Below are positions 45,222-54,812 of a stretch of DNA of 64,000 nucleotides, one piece after another; position 1 is the first letter of the stretch; each line of letters opens with the position of its first letter. A program made the position numbers and the translations under genes. This DNA comes from Meiothermus taiwanensis DSM 14542 (GTDB lineage: Bacteria; Deinococcota; Deinococci; Deinococcales; Thermaceae), in the NCBI GenBank assembly GCA_000482765.1, contig AXWR01000001.1:122751-186750 (forward strand). The letters are read 5' to 3'. Below the pieces are notes generated by a model. The model was not told where the DNA came from and did no database searches. It was given only the letters and a program-made list of their open reading frames with translations.

Positions 45222-45388
45222 ACCCCCAATGGTGGGCTTTTAGCTTCGGGGAGATGTGGAAGCATCTGACAAAATCCCCCTTGCTCAAGAAATCGTTAAC
45301 CGCCCAATACCACGGGCCAGCAGAACGCCCGGGGTGCTTTGCAGGGGAAAGCCTGTTCGCTTATGCTCGACTTTGGGCGGCAAGCCCG

Positions 45389-45394
45389 TACAAT
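45389..45394 (+). promoter_or_regulatory. -10 box for the esterase gene
   Basis: TACAAT ends 6 nt before the ATG at 45401. It supports this start over the longer open frame beginning at 45254. Confidence 0.55.
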
Positions 45395-45400
45395 ACCCCA

Positions 45401-46252
45401 ATGGGCTATCTCGCTCAGGCACAAACATGGAAACCCCACCCCACCGGCCCCGGTCACACCGTGGTGGGGGAGGTGCTGGTCTACGAGGACTTGCGCAGCC
45501 CACAACTGGGCAATCAGCGTGACATCCTGGTCTACCTGCCGCCTTCCTACCGTAAAAGCAGCCGTCGCTACCCGGTGCTCTATATGCACGATGGCCAGAA
45601 CCTCTTCGACGAGGCCACCAGCTATGTGGGCGAGTGGCAGGTGGACGAGAGCATGGAGATGCTGGCTCGAGAAGGGATAGAGGTCATTGTGGTGGGCATT
45701 CCCAACATGGGGGTGGAGCGCCTCAACGAATACAGCCCCTTCCACGACCCCAAGCATGGGGGCGGTAAGGGCGGGAAGTACCTCAAGTTTTTGGTCGAGA
45801 CCGTCAAGCCCTTCATCGACGACGAGTTCCGCACCCTGCCCGACCGCGAGCATACCGCTGTGGTGGGCTCCTCGATGGGGGGCTTTATCAGTCTTTGCGC
45901 TTACTACATGCACCCCGAGATCTTTGGTAAAGCGGGCTTGGTAAGCCCCGCATTCTGGTTTGCCGATGGGGCCATCTACAGCTTTGTGGAAAAAGCCCCT
46001 CAGGTGCCCGGCAAGCTCTACATGGATGTGGGCTTCCGTGAGCTCACCCTCTCGCACGTGAGCAGCCGCCAATACCTGGATGGGGTGCGGCGCATGCACC
46101 GCCTGCTACTACAGAAAGGCTGGCAGCCCGGCCACGATTATCTTTATCTGGAAGACCCGGAGGGCGTGCACAACGAAGGCCACTGGGCGCGACGTTTTCC
46201 CGAGATGATGCGTTTTTTGTTTGGCGATAAGATCGAAGCGCAGCAAGGGTAG
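45401..46252 (+). CDS. Esterase_D/feruloyl-esterase-like alpha/beta hydrolase
   Basis: A 283-residue hydrolase. 'ILVYLPPSYRKSSRRYPVLYMHDGQNLFD' is the Esterase D opening; the nucleophile elbow is VVGSSMGGFISL; the catalytic His is in EDPEGVHNEGHWARR. The family includes siderophore, feruloyl and S-formylglutathione esterases. No signal peptide with this start, so cytoplasmic. Monocistronic by its own promoter. Confidence 0.85.
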   Translation: MGYLAQAQTWKPHPTGPGHTVVGEVLVYEDLRSPQLGNQRDILVYLPPSYRKSSRRYPVLYMHDGQNLFDEATSYVGEWQVDESMEMLAREGIEVIVVGIPNMGVERLNEYSPFHDPKHGGGKGGKYLKFLVETVKPFIDDEFRTLPDREHTAVVGSSMGGFISLCAYYMHPEIFGKAGLVSPAFWFADGAIYSFVEKAPQVPGKLYMDVGFRELTLSHVSSRQYLDGVRRMHRLLLQKGWQPGHDYLYLEDPEGVHNEGHWARRFPEMMRFLFGDKIEAQQG

Positions 46253-46438
46253 CGGCCGTGCGGTAGCCCGACCGCGGGCTTGGCCTGGCACCGCGCCGCG
46301 CCCCCGGTGTTGAAATTCCAGGCCTGATCCGGCAGTACTGCCGGTAGCGGATTCAAAAAGATGGTCATCCAAAGCAAAGACCTCCAGAGGCTATCCTTTT
46401 GAATCCTTCACCTTCGACTACGCATGGCAGCCAAGGAC
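46253..46438. other. Intergenic stretch between esterase and oxidase genes
   Basis: 186 bp between convergent genes; I see no gene, RNA or convincing terminator here. Confidence 0.4.
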
Positions 46439-47623
46439 TCAAGCGGAAACGTTATGAGCCCATGGCGGCCTGTGGCTCAGGCGGAAGGGGGTTATATCCA
46501 GGGTGCTTTGCCCCTCCAGGGCCAGTTCGGCCATGATCTCCCCCACCGCCGCCGAGTGTTTGAACCCGTGGCCTGAACAGGGCGAGGCCACCAGGATGCG
46601 CTCGGAATCGGGGTGGTGGTCGAGGATGAAGTCGCCATCGGCGGTGCAGGTGTACAAGCAGGTGGCGCTTTTAAGGCAGGCGGGGCCCAGCCCTTTCAGC
46701 CGGCCCTGCACGTAGCGCTCGAGGAAGGCCTGGGTTTCGGCCCCCTGCACGCTGCGCTCGACCTGGTCGGGGTGGGTGGATACCCGCGACTGCTCGGTGG
46801 CCACCTTCACCCCTTGGGCAACCTGGGGAAAGCCATAAAAGTGCTCACCCTCGCCGCTGCCAAACATCCAGATAAAAATGGGGAACCGCCCCGGTGCGTA
46901 GGTCTGGGGATCCCGGGCCTCGAGCCAGAACAGCACCTGACGGTAGACCCGGAGCACCCGCTTGAAGGGCTCGCCCAGCAGGTCGGCTGCCCAGGCCCCC
47001 GCGCTTACGACCACTTTGGCGGCGGTGTAGCGGTTCTTATCAGTCTCGACCCAGACCCCATCGGCTTGGGGGATCATCCTCTGCACCCTTTCACCCGTGT
47101 GCAGGCTGGCGCCGAGGCGCTGGGCCTGCTCGAGCTGAACCTGTATACAGCGCTCGGGGTAGAGCAGCCCGGCCCCCGGCTCGTAGTAGCCGGTCTCGTC
47201 GCCCTTCAGGCCAAACTGGGGAAAGCGCGCCTCGATCTGGGCCGCGTCCAGAACCTCGTGGGGGATCCCAAACTGCCGGGCCGCCTGGATGGTGCACTGC
47301 AGAAACTGCGGCTTGCCGTGGTGCAGGGCCTCGCCCACCGGGCTGCTTAGCATCAGGCCCCCACAGGCCAGGAAAAGCGAGGCCCCGGTCTGGGCCTCGA
47401 GCTCGCGCCAGATCTGGTGCGAGCGCAACACCAGCGGCACATACGCCGCCCCCTCCCCAATGGCCTGCCGGGTGATGCGGGTCTCGCCGTGGCTGGAGCC
47501 ATAGTTATGTGGGGGCACATGACGATCTATTCCGATTACCCTGGCCCCGCGCCTGGCAAGTTGATACAGGCTGGCGCTGCCCATCGCGCCCAGGCCCACC
47601 ACCACCACATCGGCGCTGTTCAT
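46439..47623 (-). CDS. Monomeric sarcosine oxidase/N-methyltryptophan oxidase-like FAD protein
   Basis: A 394-residue flavin amine oxidase. VVVGLGAMGSASLYQLARRG (residues 7-26) binds FAD; 'SSHGETRITRQA' and 'ASPCSGHGFKHSAAVGEI' are MSOX/MTOX blocks. The Cys in ATCLYTCTADGDFILDHHP aligns with the Cys that holds FAD covalently in this family. It would demethylate an N-methyl amino acid to formaldehyde and H2O2. Its ATG overlaps the stop of the upstream reductase (ATGA). Confidence 0.88.
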   Translation of the reverse strand: MNSADVVVVGLGAMGSASLYQLARRGARVIGIDRHVPPHNYGSSHGETRITRQAIGEGAAYVPLVLRSHQIWRELEAQTGASLFLACGGLMLSSPVGEALHHGKPQFLQCTIQAARQFGIPHEVLDAAQIEARFPQFGLKGDETGYYEPGAGLLYPERCIQVQLEQAQRLGASLHTGERVQRMIPQADGVWVETDKNRYTAAKVVVSAGAWAADLLGEPFKRVLRVYRQVLFWLEARDPQTYAPGRFPIFIWMFGSGEGEHFYGFPQVAQGVKVATEQSRVSTHPDQVERSVQGAETQAFLERYVQGRLKGLGPACLKSATCLYTCTADGDFILDHHPDSERILVASPCSGHGFKHSAAVGEIMAELALEGQSTLDITPFRLSHRPPWAHNVSA

Positions 47624-48591
47624 GGCTCCAGGATCACCTTTCCGGTGTTCTTTCGGCTCAGCACGAAGCGGAAGGCCTCGGCGGCCTCTTCCAGCTTGAA
47701 GCGCTCCCCCACCACCGGCCTGATCTGGCCCGAAGCCACCAGGGGCAGCAGAAAATCCACAGCGGCCTGCATCTCGGCGGGGTCGCTCAGGAAGGGGGTG
47801 AGCCAGACCCCGATCACGCTCTGGTTCCCCTTCATCAGGCCCACCGGGTGCATCTGGGCCATCTCGCGCGAGGCCGAGCCGATTACCAGCAAGCGGCCCC
47901 TGTAGGCCAGCATCCTGAGGCTCTGGGCGAAACCCGCGCCCCCCACCACCTCCATCAGGACGTCCACCCCGTGGCCCTCGGTGGCGTTCCTGACAGCCTC
48001 GAGCAGGCTGTCCTGGGTGTTGAGCAGGGTTACATCGGCCCCCAGGCGGCGGCACAGGGCCAGCTTTTCTTCACTGCTGGCCAGGGCGATCACCCGCAAG
48101 CCCATCTGCTTGGCAATCTGAATGGACGCTGTGCCCAGCGCACCGGCAGCCGCCTGAATGAGCACCCATTCGCCGGGCTGGGCCCGGGCCTGGGTTCGCA
48201 GGGCAAAGTAGGCGGTGAAGTAGGAGACCGGAAAGGCCGCGGCCTCGGCTGCGCTCATCTGGGGCGGCAGCGGCAGCACCGAACGGGCCGGCACCACCGC
48301 ATACTCGGCAAAAGCGCCGCTGCCCCCCAGGGCCGCCACCCGTGCCCCTGGCTGCAACCCCTCCACCCCTTCGCCCAGGGCCTCGATAAACCCCGCGAAC
48401 TCCATGCCCGGCACCGTGGGGTAGCGGGTGCGCACCAGGTACTCACCGGCCACATAGAGGATATCGGCAAAGTTGAGCCCCGCGGCCTCGACCCGGATCA
48501 GCACCTGCCCAGGGCCGGGGCTGGGCTTGGGAAGATCGGTAAGCTCCAGAACCTCGGGGCCGCCTGCGCGCTGTACCTGAATGGCTTTCAT
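47620..48591 (-). CDS. Zinc-independent quinone oxidoreductase (MDR family)
   Basis: A 323-residue medium-chain reductase. 'GLNFADILYVAGEYLVRTRYPTVPGMEFAG' lacks the catalytic zinc ligands, and the NADPH site is LIQAAAGALGTASIQIAK (A-A-x-G-x-x-G). This is the QOR/crotonyl reductase type, reducing quinones or enoyl carbonyls. TATGCT (48599-48604) lies 7 nt before the ATG. It runs into the sarcosine-oxidase-like gene. Confidence 0.87.
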   Translation of the reverse strand: MKAIQVQRAGGPEVLELTDLPKPSPGPGQVLIRVEAAGLNFADILYVAGEYLVRTRYPTVPGMEFAGFIEALGEGVEGLQPGARVAALGGSGAFAEYAVVPARSVLPLPPQMSAAEAAAFPVSYFTAYFALRTQARAQPGEWVLIQAAAGALGTASIQIAKQMGLRVIALASSEEKLALCRRLGADVTLLNTQDSLLEAVRNATEGHGVDVLMEVVGGAGFAQSLRMLAYRGRLLVIGSASREMAQMHPVGLMKGNQSVIGVWLTPFLSDPAEMQAAVDFLLPLVASGQIRPVVGERFKLEEAAEAFRFVLSRKNTGKVILEP

Positions 48592-48598
48592 GTTGTAC

Positions 48599-48604
48599 AG
48601 CATA
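48599..48604 (-). promoter_or_regulatory. -10 box for the quinone oxidoreductase gene
   Basis: TATGCT on the minus strand, 7 nt before the ATG at 48591; no ribosome-binding site visible. Confidence 0.5.
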
Positions 48605-48675
48605 AGCGCATAAATCGCGAAATGTAGCTCCACCGAAAAATGCCCCGGGCCCCTGGGGGTATCCTTGGCCTTGAT

Positions 48676-50328
<1,653 letters not shown>

Positions 50329-50354
50329 GGCAGTCTAAGGCGCAGGAATGAGGA

Positions 50355-51587
50355 TCAGTCCGGCCACTCCCCCACCCGTTCCCGCTCGGGGTGGTAGCCG
50401 GCCTGCTCGAGCCTCGCCATCACCTCTTCGCCGTGCTCGGCGTCGCGCACCTCCAGCACCAGCTCCACCCCCACCTTGCCCAGCGGGGCCAGCCAGAGCG
50501 CCCGGCGGTGGAAGATGTCGATGATGTTGGCCCCGGCGGCCGCCACGTGATCCACCACCCGCGCCAGGGCCCCCGGCCGGTCCACCACCGCCAGCTTGAG
50601 CAGCAGGTAGCGGCCCTGCCGCACCATCACCTGCTCAATCACGCGGGAAAGCAGGTTGCCATCGATATTGCCCCCACACAGCACCGTGGCCACGGTCTGG
50701 CCGGGCTGCACCGGCACCTTACCGGCCAGGAGGGCCCCCATCCCGGCGGCCCCGGCCCCTTCCACCACCAGCTTGAGGTTCTGGGCGCAGTGTGCGATGC
50801 CGCGGGCGATCTCGTCGTCGGTGACCTCGAGCACCTGGTCTACGTACTGCTGGATGAGGGGGAGGGTAAGCTCCCCTGGACGTTTGACCGCAATGCCGTC
50901 GGCGATGGTCTGGGCCACCGGCACGCTCACCGGATGCCCGGCCCTGAGCGAGGGATTGACCGGCGCACAGCCCGCCGCCTGCACCCCCACAATCCGGGTC
51001 TGCGGGCGCAGGTGCTTGACCGCCAGGGCAATCCCCCCAATCAGCCCACCCCCGCCGATGGGCACCACCAGCACGTCCAGGTTGGGCAGGGCCTCGAGCA
51101 GCTCGAGGCCAATGGTGCCCTGTCCGGCGATGATCTTTTCGTCGTTGAAGGCGTGCACATAGGTGTAGCCGTGCTGCTGCTGCAGCTCGTGGGCGTGGGC
51201 CACCGCGTCGTCGAAGCTGGCCCCATAAAGCACCACCTCGGCCCCCAGGCGGCGGGTGGCCACCACCTTGGTGAGGGGGGCGTGCTGGGGCATCACGATC
51301 ACCGAACAGATGCCCTGCAGGGCTGCGGCCAGGGCCACCCCCTGGGCATGGTTGCCGGCCGAAGGGGCGATCACCCCACGGGATTTTTCCTGGGGGGTGA
51401 GGGCGGCAATTTTGTGATAGGCTCCGCGAATCTTGAAAGAGCCAGCGCGCTGTAAGCACTCCGCCTTCACAAAAACCTGGGCCCCTAGCTCGTCGGAGGT
51501 GAGCGGGTCGGGAAGGGTGGGGGTGGGCGCAATAACCTTGTGAATGACCGCACGGGCGGCCTGGATGTCTTCAAAGCGAACTGCCAT
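50355..51587 (-). CDS. ilvA: Threonine ammonia-lyase
   Basis: A 410-residue PLP enzyme. The Lys that binds PLP is in AGSFKIRGAY; the Gly-rich phosphate loop is VVPIGGGGLIGG. A C-terminal ACT domain (about 335-405; LKLAVVDRPGALARVVDHVA) is present, as in the short TdcB/YgkL-like form. It makes 2-oxobutyrate from threonine. TACAAT (51594-51599) lies 6 nt before the ATG, so leaderless. Regulation through the ACT domain is likely. Confidence 0.93.
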   Translation of the reverse strand: MAVRFEDIQAARAVIHKVIAPTPTLPDPLTSDELGAQVFVKAECLQRAGSFKIRGAYHKIAALTPQEKSRGVIAPSAGNHAQGVALAAALQGICSVIVMPQHAPLTKVVATRRLGAEVVLYGASFDDAVAHAHELQQQHGYTYVHAFNDEKIIAGQGTIGLELLEALPNLDVLVVPIGGGGLIGGIALAVKHLRPQTRIVGVQAAGCAPVNPSLRAGHPVSVPVAQTIADGIAVKRPGELTLPLIQQYVDQVLEVTDDEIARGIAHCAQNLKLVVEGAGAAGMGALLAGKVPVQPGQTVATVLCGGNIDGNLLSRVIEQVMVRQGRYLLLKLAVVDRPGALARVVDHVAAAGANIIDIFHRRALWLAPLGKVGVELVLEVRDAEHGEEVMARLEQAGYHPERERVGEWPD

Positions 51588-51593
51588 GCGGTG

Positions 51594-51599
51594 ATTGTA
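51594..51599 (-). promoter_or_regulatory. -10 box for ilvA
   Basis: TACAAT on the minus strand, exactly 6 nt before the ATG at 51587; no Shine-Dalgarno sequence. Confidence 0.55.
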
Positions 51600-51665
51600 T
51601 CGCCAAGCGCCCCACCGCTGGTTTACCTGCATCCTAGAGAAATTTACGCTCGATCTCCGGGCCCA

Positions 51666-52931
51666 TCAGGCATCGGTTAGGTTTCGCTCGAGGGTTCGCT
51701 CGTAGACCTCGAGGTACCGGGGTAGCACCACCTCGGGGCGGAAGTGCTCGATGGCCCGTGCGCGGGCCGCCTCACCCATGGCGCGGCGGCGGGCTCGGTT
51801 GGTAAGGATCTCCAGGCTGGCCTCGAGCATCGCCGGTATATCCCCCATGGGCCGCAGGAAACCGGTTTTACCCTCTTCAATCAGCTCGGGCAGCCCACCC
51901 ACCCGGCTCGCCACCACCGGCACCCCGCTGGCCATGGCTTCCAGGGCCACCAGGCCGAAGGATTCCTGTTCAGAAGGTACCAGCAAAAGATCGGCCACGC
52001 TCATGAACTTCTCGATGCTGGGCGTGGATTCCAAAAACTGCACCCGCCCGGCGATCTCCAGCTCATCGGCCAGCTCAATGCACTCCTGGCGCAGGGGCCC
52101 ATCCCCAATCATCAGCATGCGGGCCGGCATCCGCTCGAGGATACCGGCAAACACCCGCAGCGCATCCAGCGGGCGCTTGACCGCCCGGAAGTTGGAGACA
52201 TGCAGCACGATGGCCTCCTCGGGCTGGGCAAAGCGGGCCCGGTAGGCCGGGTCTCTGTTGGGCTGGAAGCGCTCGGGGTCTACCCAGTTGTAGATCACCT
52301 CAATCTCGCGCTCCACCCCCAGCTGGACACGGGCCTCCTCGGCCAGCGCACGGGAAACCGCCGTCACCGCGTCCGAGCTGCGCACCGCGTGCTGGGTGGT
52401 CTTGGCAAAAGCCGGCTCACGCCCGACCAGGGTAACGTCGGTGCCGTGCAGGGTGGTAACTACCTTGATCTCCAGCCCCATCTCACGGGCCAGAATGGCG
52501 CTCGTAGCATGTGGAATGGCGTAATGGGCGTGTACCAGATCGATTTTGAAACGTTCGATGAGCTCGGCAATGGAGTTGGCCGCCGTCAGGGGGGTGAGCG
52601 GCTCCTGGAACAAGGGGTAGTCGGCGCTCAGCACCTGATGGAAGTTGAGGGAGCCAGCCCGCAACGGCTTTTTAAGCAAACCCAGCCAGCGGGCCACGCT
52701 CTGTTTGGAAGCCTGAAAAATGCGGCCCAGCCCACCCACCGGGTTCTGGCCCATCGAGCGCAGGTTGCTGCTAAGACCAAGCTGGTTAAGCCGTTCTTCA
52801 GTCAGGCGAAAGGGCCGTTCGGTAGCCACCAGATGCACACTATGCCCCAGGCCCGCCAGGGCCAGGGCCAGCTCAGTCGCCACCACACCCGAACCCCCTG
52901 CGCTGGCGTGACAAAGAATTGCGATGTTCAT
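51666..52931 (-). CDS. bshA: N-acetyl-alpha-D-glucosaminyl L-malate synthase (bacillithiol pathway)
   Basis: A 421-residue GT4 glycosyltransferase. 'LCHASAGGSGVVATELALALAGLGHSVHLVATERPFRL' is the BshA N-terminus, 'DLVHAHYAIPHATSAILARE' and 'HGTDVTLVG' follow, and 'SEQESFGLVALEAMASGVPVVAS' is the nucleotide-sugar block. It joins GlcNAc to malate, the first step to bacillithiol. Compared with usual BshA (about 375-380 residues), roughly 45 extra residues lie at about 46-92, with a basic stretch (RWLGLLKKPLRAG). GGAGG precedes the ATG. Confidence 0.9.
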   Translation of the reverse strand: MNIAILCHASAGGSGVVATELALALAGLGHSVHLVATERPFRLTEERLNQLGLSSNLRSMGQNPVGGLGRIFQASKQSVARWLGLLKKPLRAGSLNFHQVLSADYPLFQEPLTPLTAANSIAELIERFKIDLVHAHYAIPHATSAILAREMGLEIKVVTTLHGTDVTLVGREPAFAKTTQHAVRSSDAVTAVSRALAEEARVQLGVEREIEVIYNWVDPERFQPNRDPAYRARFAQPEEAIVLHVSNFRAVKRPLDALRVFAGILERMPARMLMIGDGPLRQECIELADELEIAGRVQFLESTPSIEKFMSVADLLLVPSEQESFGLVALEAMASGVPVVASRVGGLPELIEEGKTGFLRPMGDIPAMLEASLEILTNRARRRAMGEAARARAIEHFRPEVVLPRYLEVYERTLERNLTDA

Positions 52932-53139
52932 AAAACCTCCTGTTCGGGTTAGCTCAAGATTCGGAACGGGACACCCCCTAAAGGCTGTGCTCCATACTGC
53001 ATGAACCGGGTCAGCGCAACTTCAGATAGGGGGCTCACTGAGCTTAAAGTGCAGATGTGAGAAAATGCCGAGAGCCCCACCTCCAAATTGTACTAAGAGC
53101 CACCAAGTGCAGCAGGGGCTGGTTTTTACGAATGCCGTT
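52932..53139. other. Intergenic stretch between bshA and the NAGPA-domain gene
   Basis: 208 bp on the 3' side of the NAGPA-domain gene and 5' side of bshA. GGGGCTC (53030-53036) and GAGCCCC (53072-53078) could pair across a 35-nt loop; TACAAT occurs on the minus strand at 53092-53087 without a good -35. No gene is seen. Confidence 0.35.
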
Positions 53140-54645
53140 TTATGGTTTGGGATAAAGCGCCAGCCCGCTCACCACCGGGCGCACCCCCAGCAGGCTGCCC
53201 GCCGGGTTGCGCAAGCGCCCCTGCACCCAGAGCTGGGCCGAGCCCCCGCCATCCATGCGGATGGCCCCCCAGAAGCCCTGCTCCTGCAGCACCCGGGCCA
53301 GCGCCTCGGGGCGCATGGGCTCGGTCACGATAAAGTAGAGCGCCCCCTCCTGCGACCAGGCCACCACCGACTGGGCCGCCAGCGCCTCTACCGGGGCGCG
53401 GTCGCGGAAGGGCTCGGCGTTGGGGTCGAAAACGTTGGCCCCGCTTTGGATAAGCAAAGGGCCGGCCTCGAGCGCATAATTGATTGGGGGCTCGAGGCTG
53501 ATCATCAGCCGCAGGGTATCGCCGGTGCGGGCGATGGGGGCGTCGGCGGGAAAGGTGAGCGCCCAGTAGCCCTCGGGAAGTTCGTGCGGGGCAGGGTAGG
53601 TGGCAACAATCCGGTCGCCCTGCACGATGTGCACGTTCTCACCCGGACGCCCCACGGGCCCGGCCAGGGTGTGCGCCGTGTACCTCGCCCGGCTCAGGTT
53701 GACCCCCACCCGAATGCTGCGCCCATCCATGAGCTGCACCGAGGCGGCAAACTGCGGCCGCCCAGCAAATATGTTGTCGTCTTGCCAGAACAGCGTGCTG
53801 CGCCCATAGGGAAAGCTCAGGGGCACGCCCCCGCGCACCCAGAGGCCAATGGGGGTTCCGGTGCGGCCATCGAAGTAGCCCCCGTTCAGGATGGCCAGGG
53901 CCCCTGGGGCCATCTCCGGTAACACCCTGCGCTCGCCGGGGCGGCCCACCGGCTCCATGCGCCAGCTACCGGGCGCGGCCTCGAGCCAGTACATGCGCAC
54001 CGGCTCGGGCGCCCAGGCCCACAGCTCGCGGTAGCGGAAGCCCGGCACAAGGGCCTCCTGGCGCTCGGGCTCGAGGTAGTAAACATCCAGCACATAGCGG
54101 CGGGGGTTGGTAAGCAAAAAAGTGCGGTAGCGGTAGAAGCGGCCCGGCGGGGCCTGCACCCTGAGCAGGGTGCTTTGCAACTCGTAGCGGGCCTCTATCC
54201 CCACCCCGGCAGGCCGCACAGCCTCGAGGCCCGGCGCAAAGTAGGGCAGGCTCAGCTCGAGGGAGCCGGGGTAAGGGGCCAGGTCGGAAGGGGCGGGCTG
54301 CACCGCATCGCCCTCCGGCAGATCGAAGACCAGGCGCAAGCGGTTGGCGCTGGCCGAGTAGCGCACCCCAGCCTCCGGTGCCGCCACCAGGCCCACTGCC
54401 CGAACCACCTCTACCGGCAGCATGGCCCCCTGGGGTGGGGGCAGGCCGGCCTCCAATGGGGGTATCCAGCCCAGGCCCTCCACGTAGGTAAAGCTCAGCT
54501 CGGCTTTGCGAAAGGTGATGGCCCCGTTCTCCTGGGTCACACCCAGCCCCAGCCTGGAAGCCGGCAGCATCGGGGTTGTGGAAGGCGGGGTTTGCGCATA
54601 GGCCACACCCCAAAGCGTCAAAAGAATCATCCACCAACGCACCAT
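53140..54645 (-). CDS. Exported phosphodiester glycosidase (NAGPA)-domain protein
   Basis: A 501-residue secreted protein. Residues 1-18 form a Sec signal (WWMILLTLWGVAYAQ). The first half is beta-rich and unassigned, with a copper-amine-oxidase/AMIN-like feel. From about residue 245 the NAGPA domain follows: ALAILNGGYFD...GTPIGLWVRGG, then RIVATYPA, and near the end IRMDGGGSAQLWVQGRL, the family's D-G-G-G-S motif. It probably cleaves a glycan phosphodiester at the cell surface. Confidence 0.83.
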   Translation of the reverse strand: MVRWWMILLTLWGVAYAQTPPSTTPMLPASRLGLGVTQENGAITFRKAELSFTYVEGLGWIPPLEAGLPPPQGAMLPVEVVRAVGLVAAPEAGVRYSASANRLRLVFDLPEGDAVQPAPSDLAPYPGSLELSLPYFAPGLEAVRPAGVGIEARYELQSTLLRVQAPPGRFYRYRTFLLTNPRRYVLDVYYLEPERQEALVPGFRYRELWAWAPEPVRMYWLEAAPGSWRMEPVGRPGERRVLPEMAPGALAILNGGYFDGRTGTPIGLWVRGGVPLSFPYGRSTLFWQDDNIFAGRPQFAASVQLMDGRSIRVGVNLSRARYTAHTLAGPVGRPGENVHIVQGDRIVATYPAPHELPEGYWALTFPADAPIARTGDTLRLMISLEPPINYALEAGPLLIQSGANVFDPNAEPFRDRAPVEALAAQSVVAWSQEGALYFIVTEPMRPEALARVLQEQGFWGAIRMDGGGSAQLWVQGRLRNPAGSLLGVRPVVSGLALYPKP

Positions 54646-54812
54646 GGCTCTATTTCAAACCATATTGGTTTCGCAAAGATGGGCAAAGACTCAATCGAGC
54701 CTCCTTATACCAGATTCGGTTAGTTCGCCGCCTTCCGGTGCCGAACCAACCCGACCGAAGTTATCCGCGTAGCAGAGGGCGATACCGCCCCTTGGAAGAG
54801 AGTGCGATGGGT
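54646..54812. other. Intergenic stretch upstream of the NAGPA-domain gene
   Basis: 167 bp. A short GGGCG (54778-54782)/CGCCC (54787-54791) hairpin is seen but it has no U-tract on either strand. No gene found. Confidence 0.35.

Noticed and set aside
53030..53078. GGGGCTC/GAGCCCC long-range pair as riboswitch or terminator
   Set aside because: 35-nt loop, no U-tract and no match to a known riboswitch that I can recognise.
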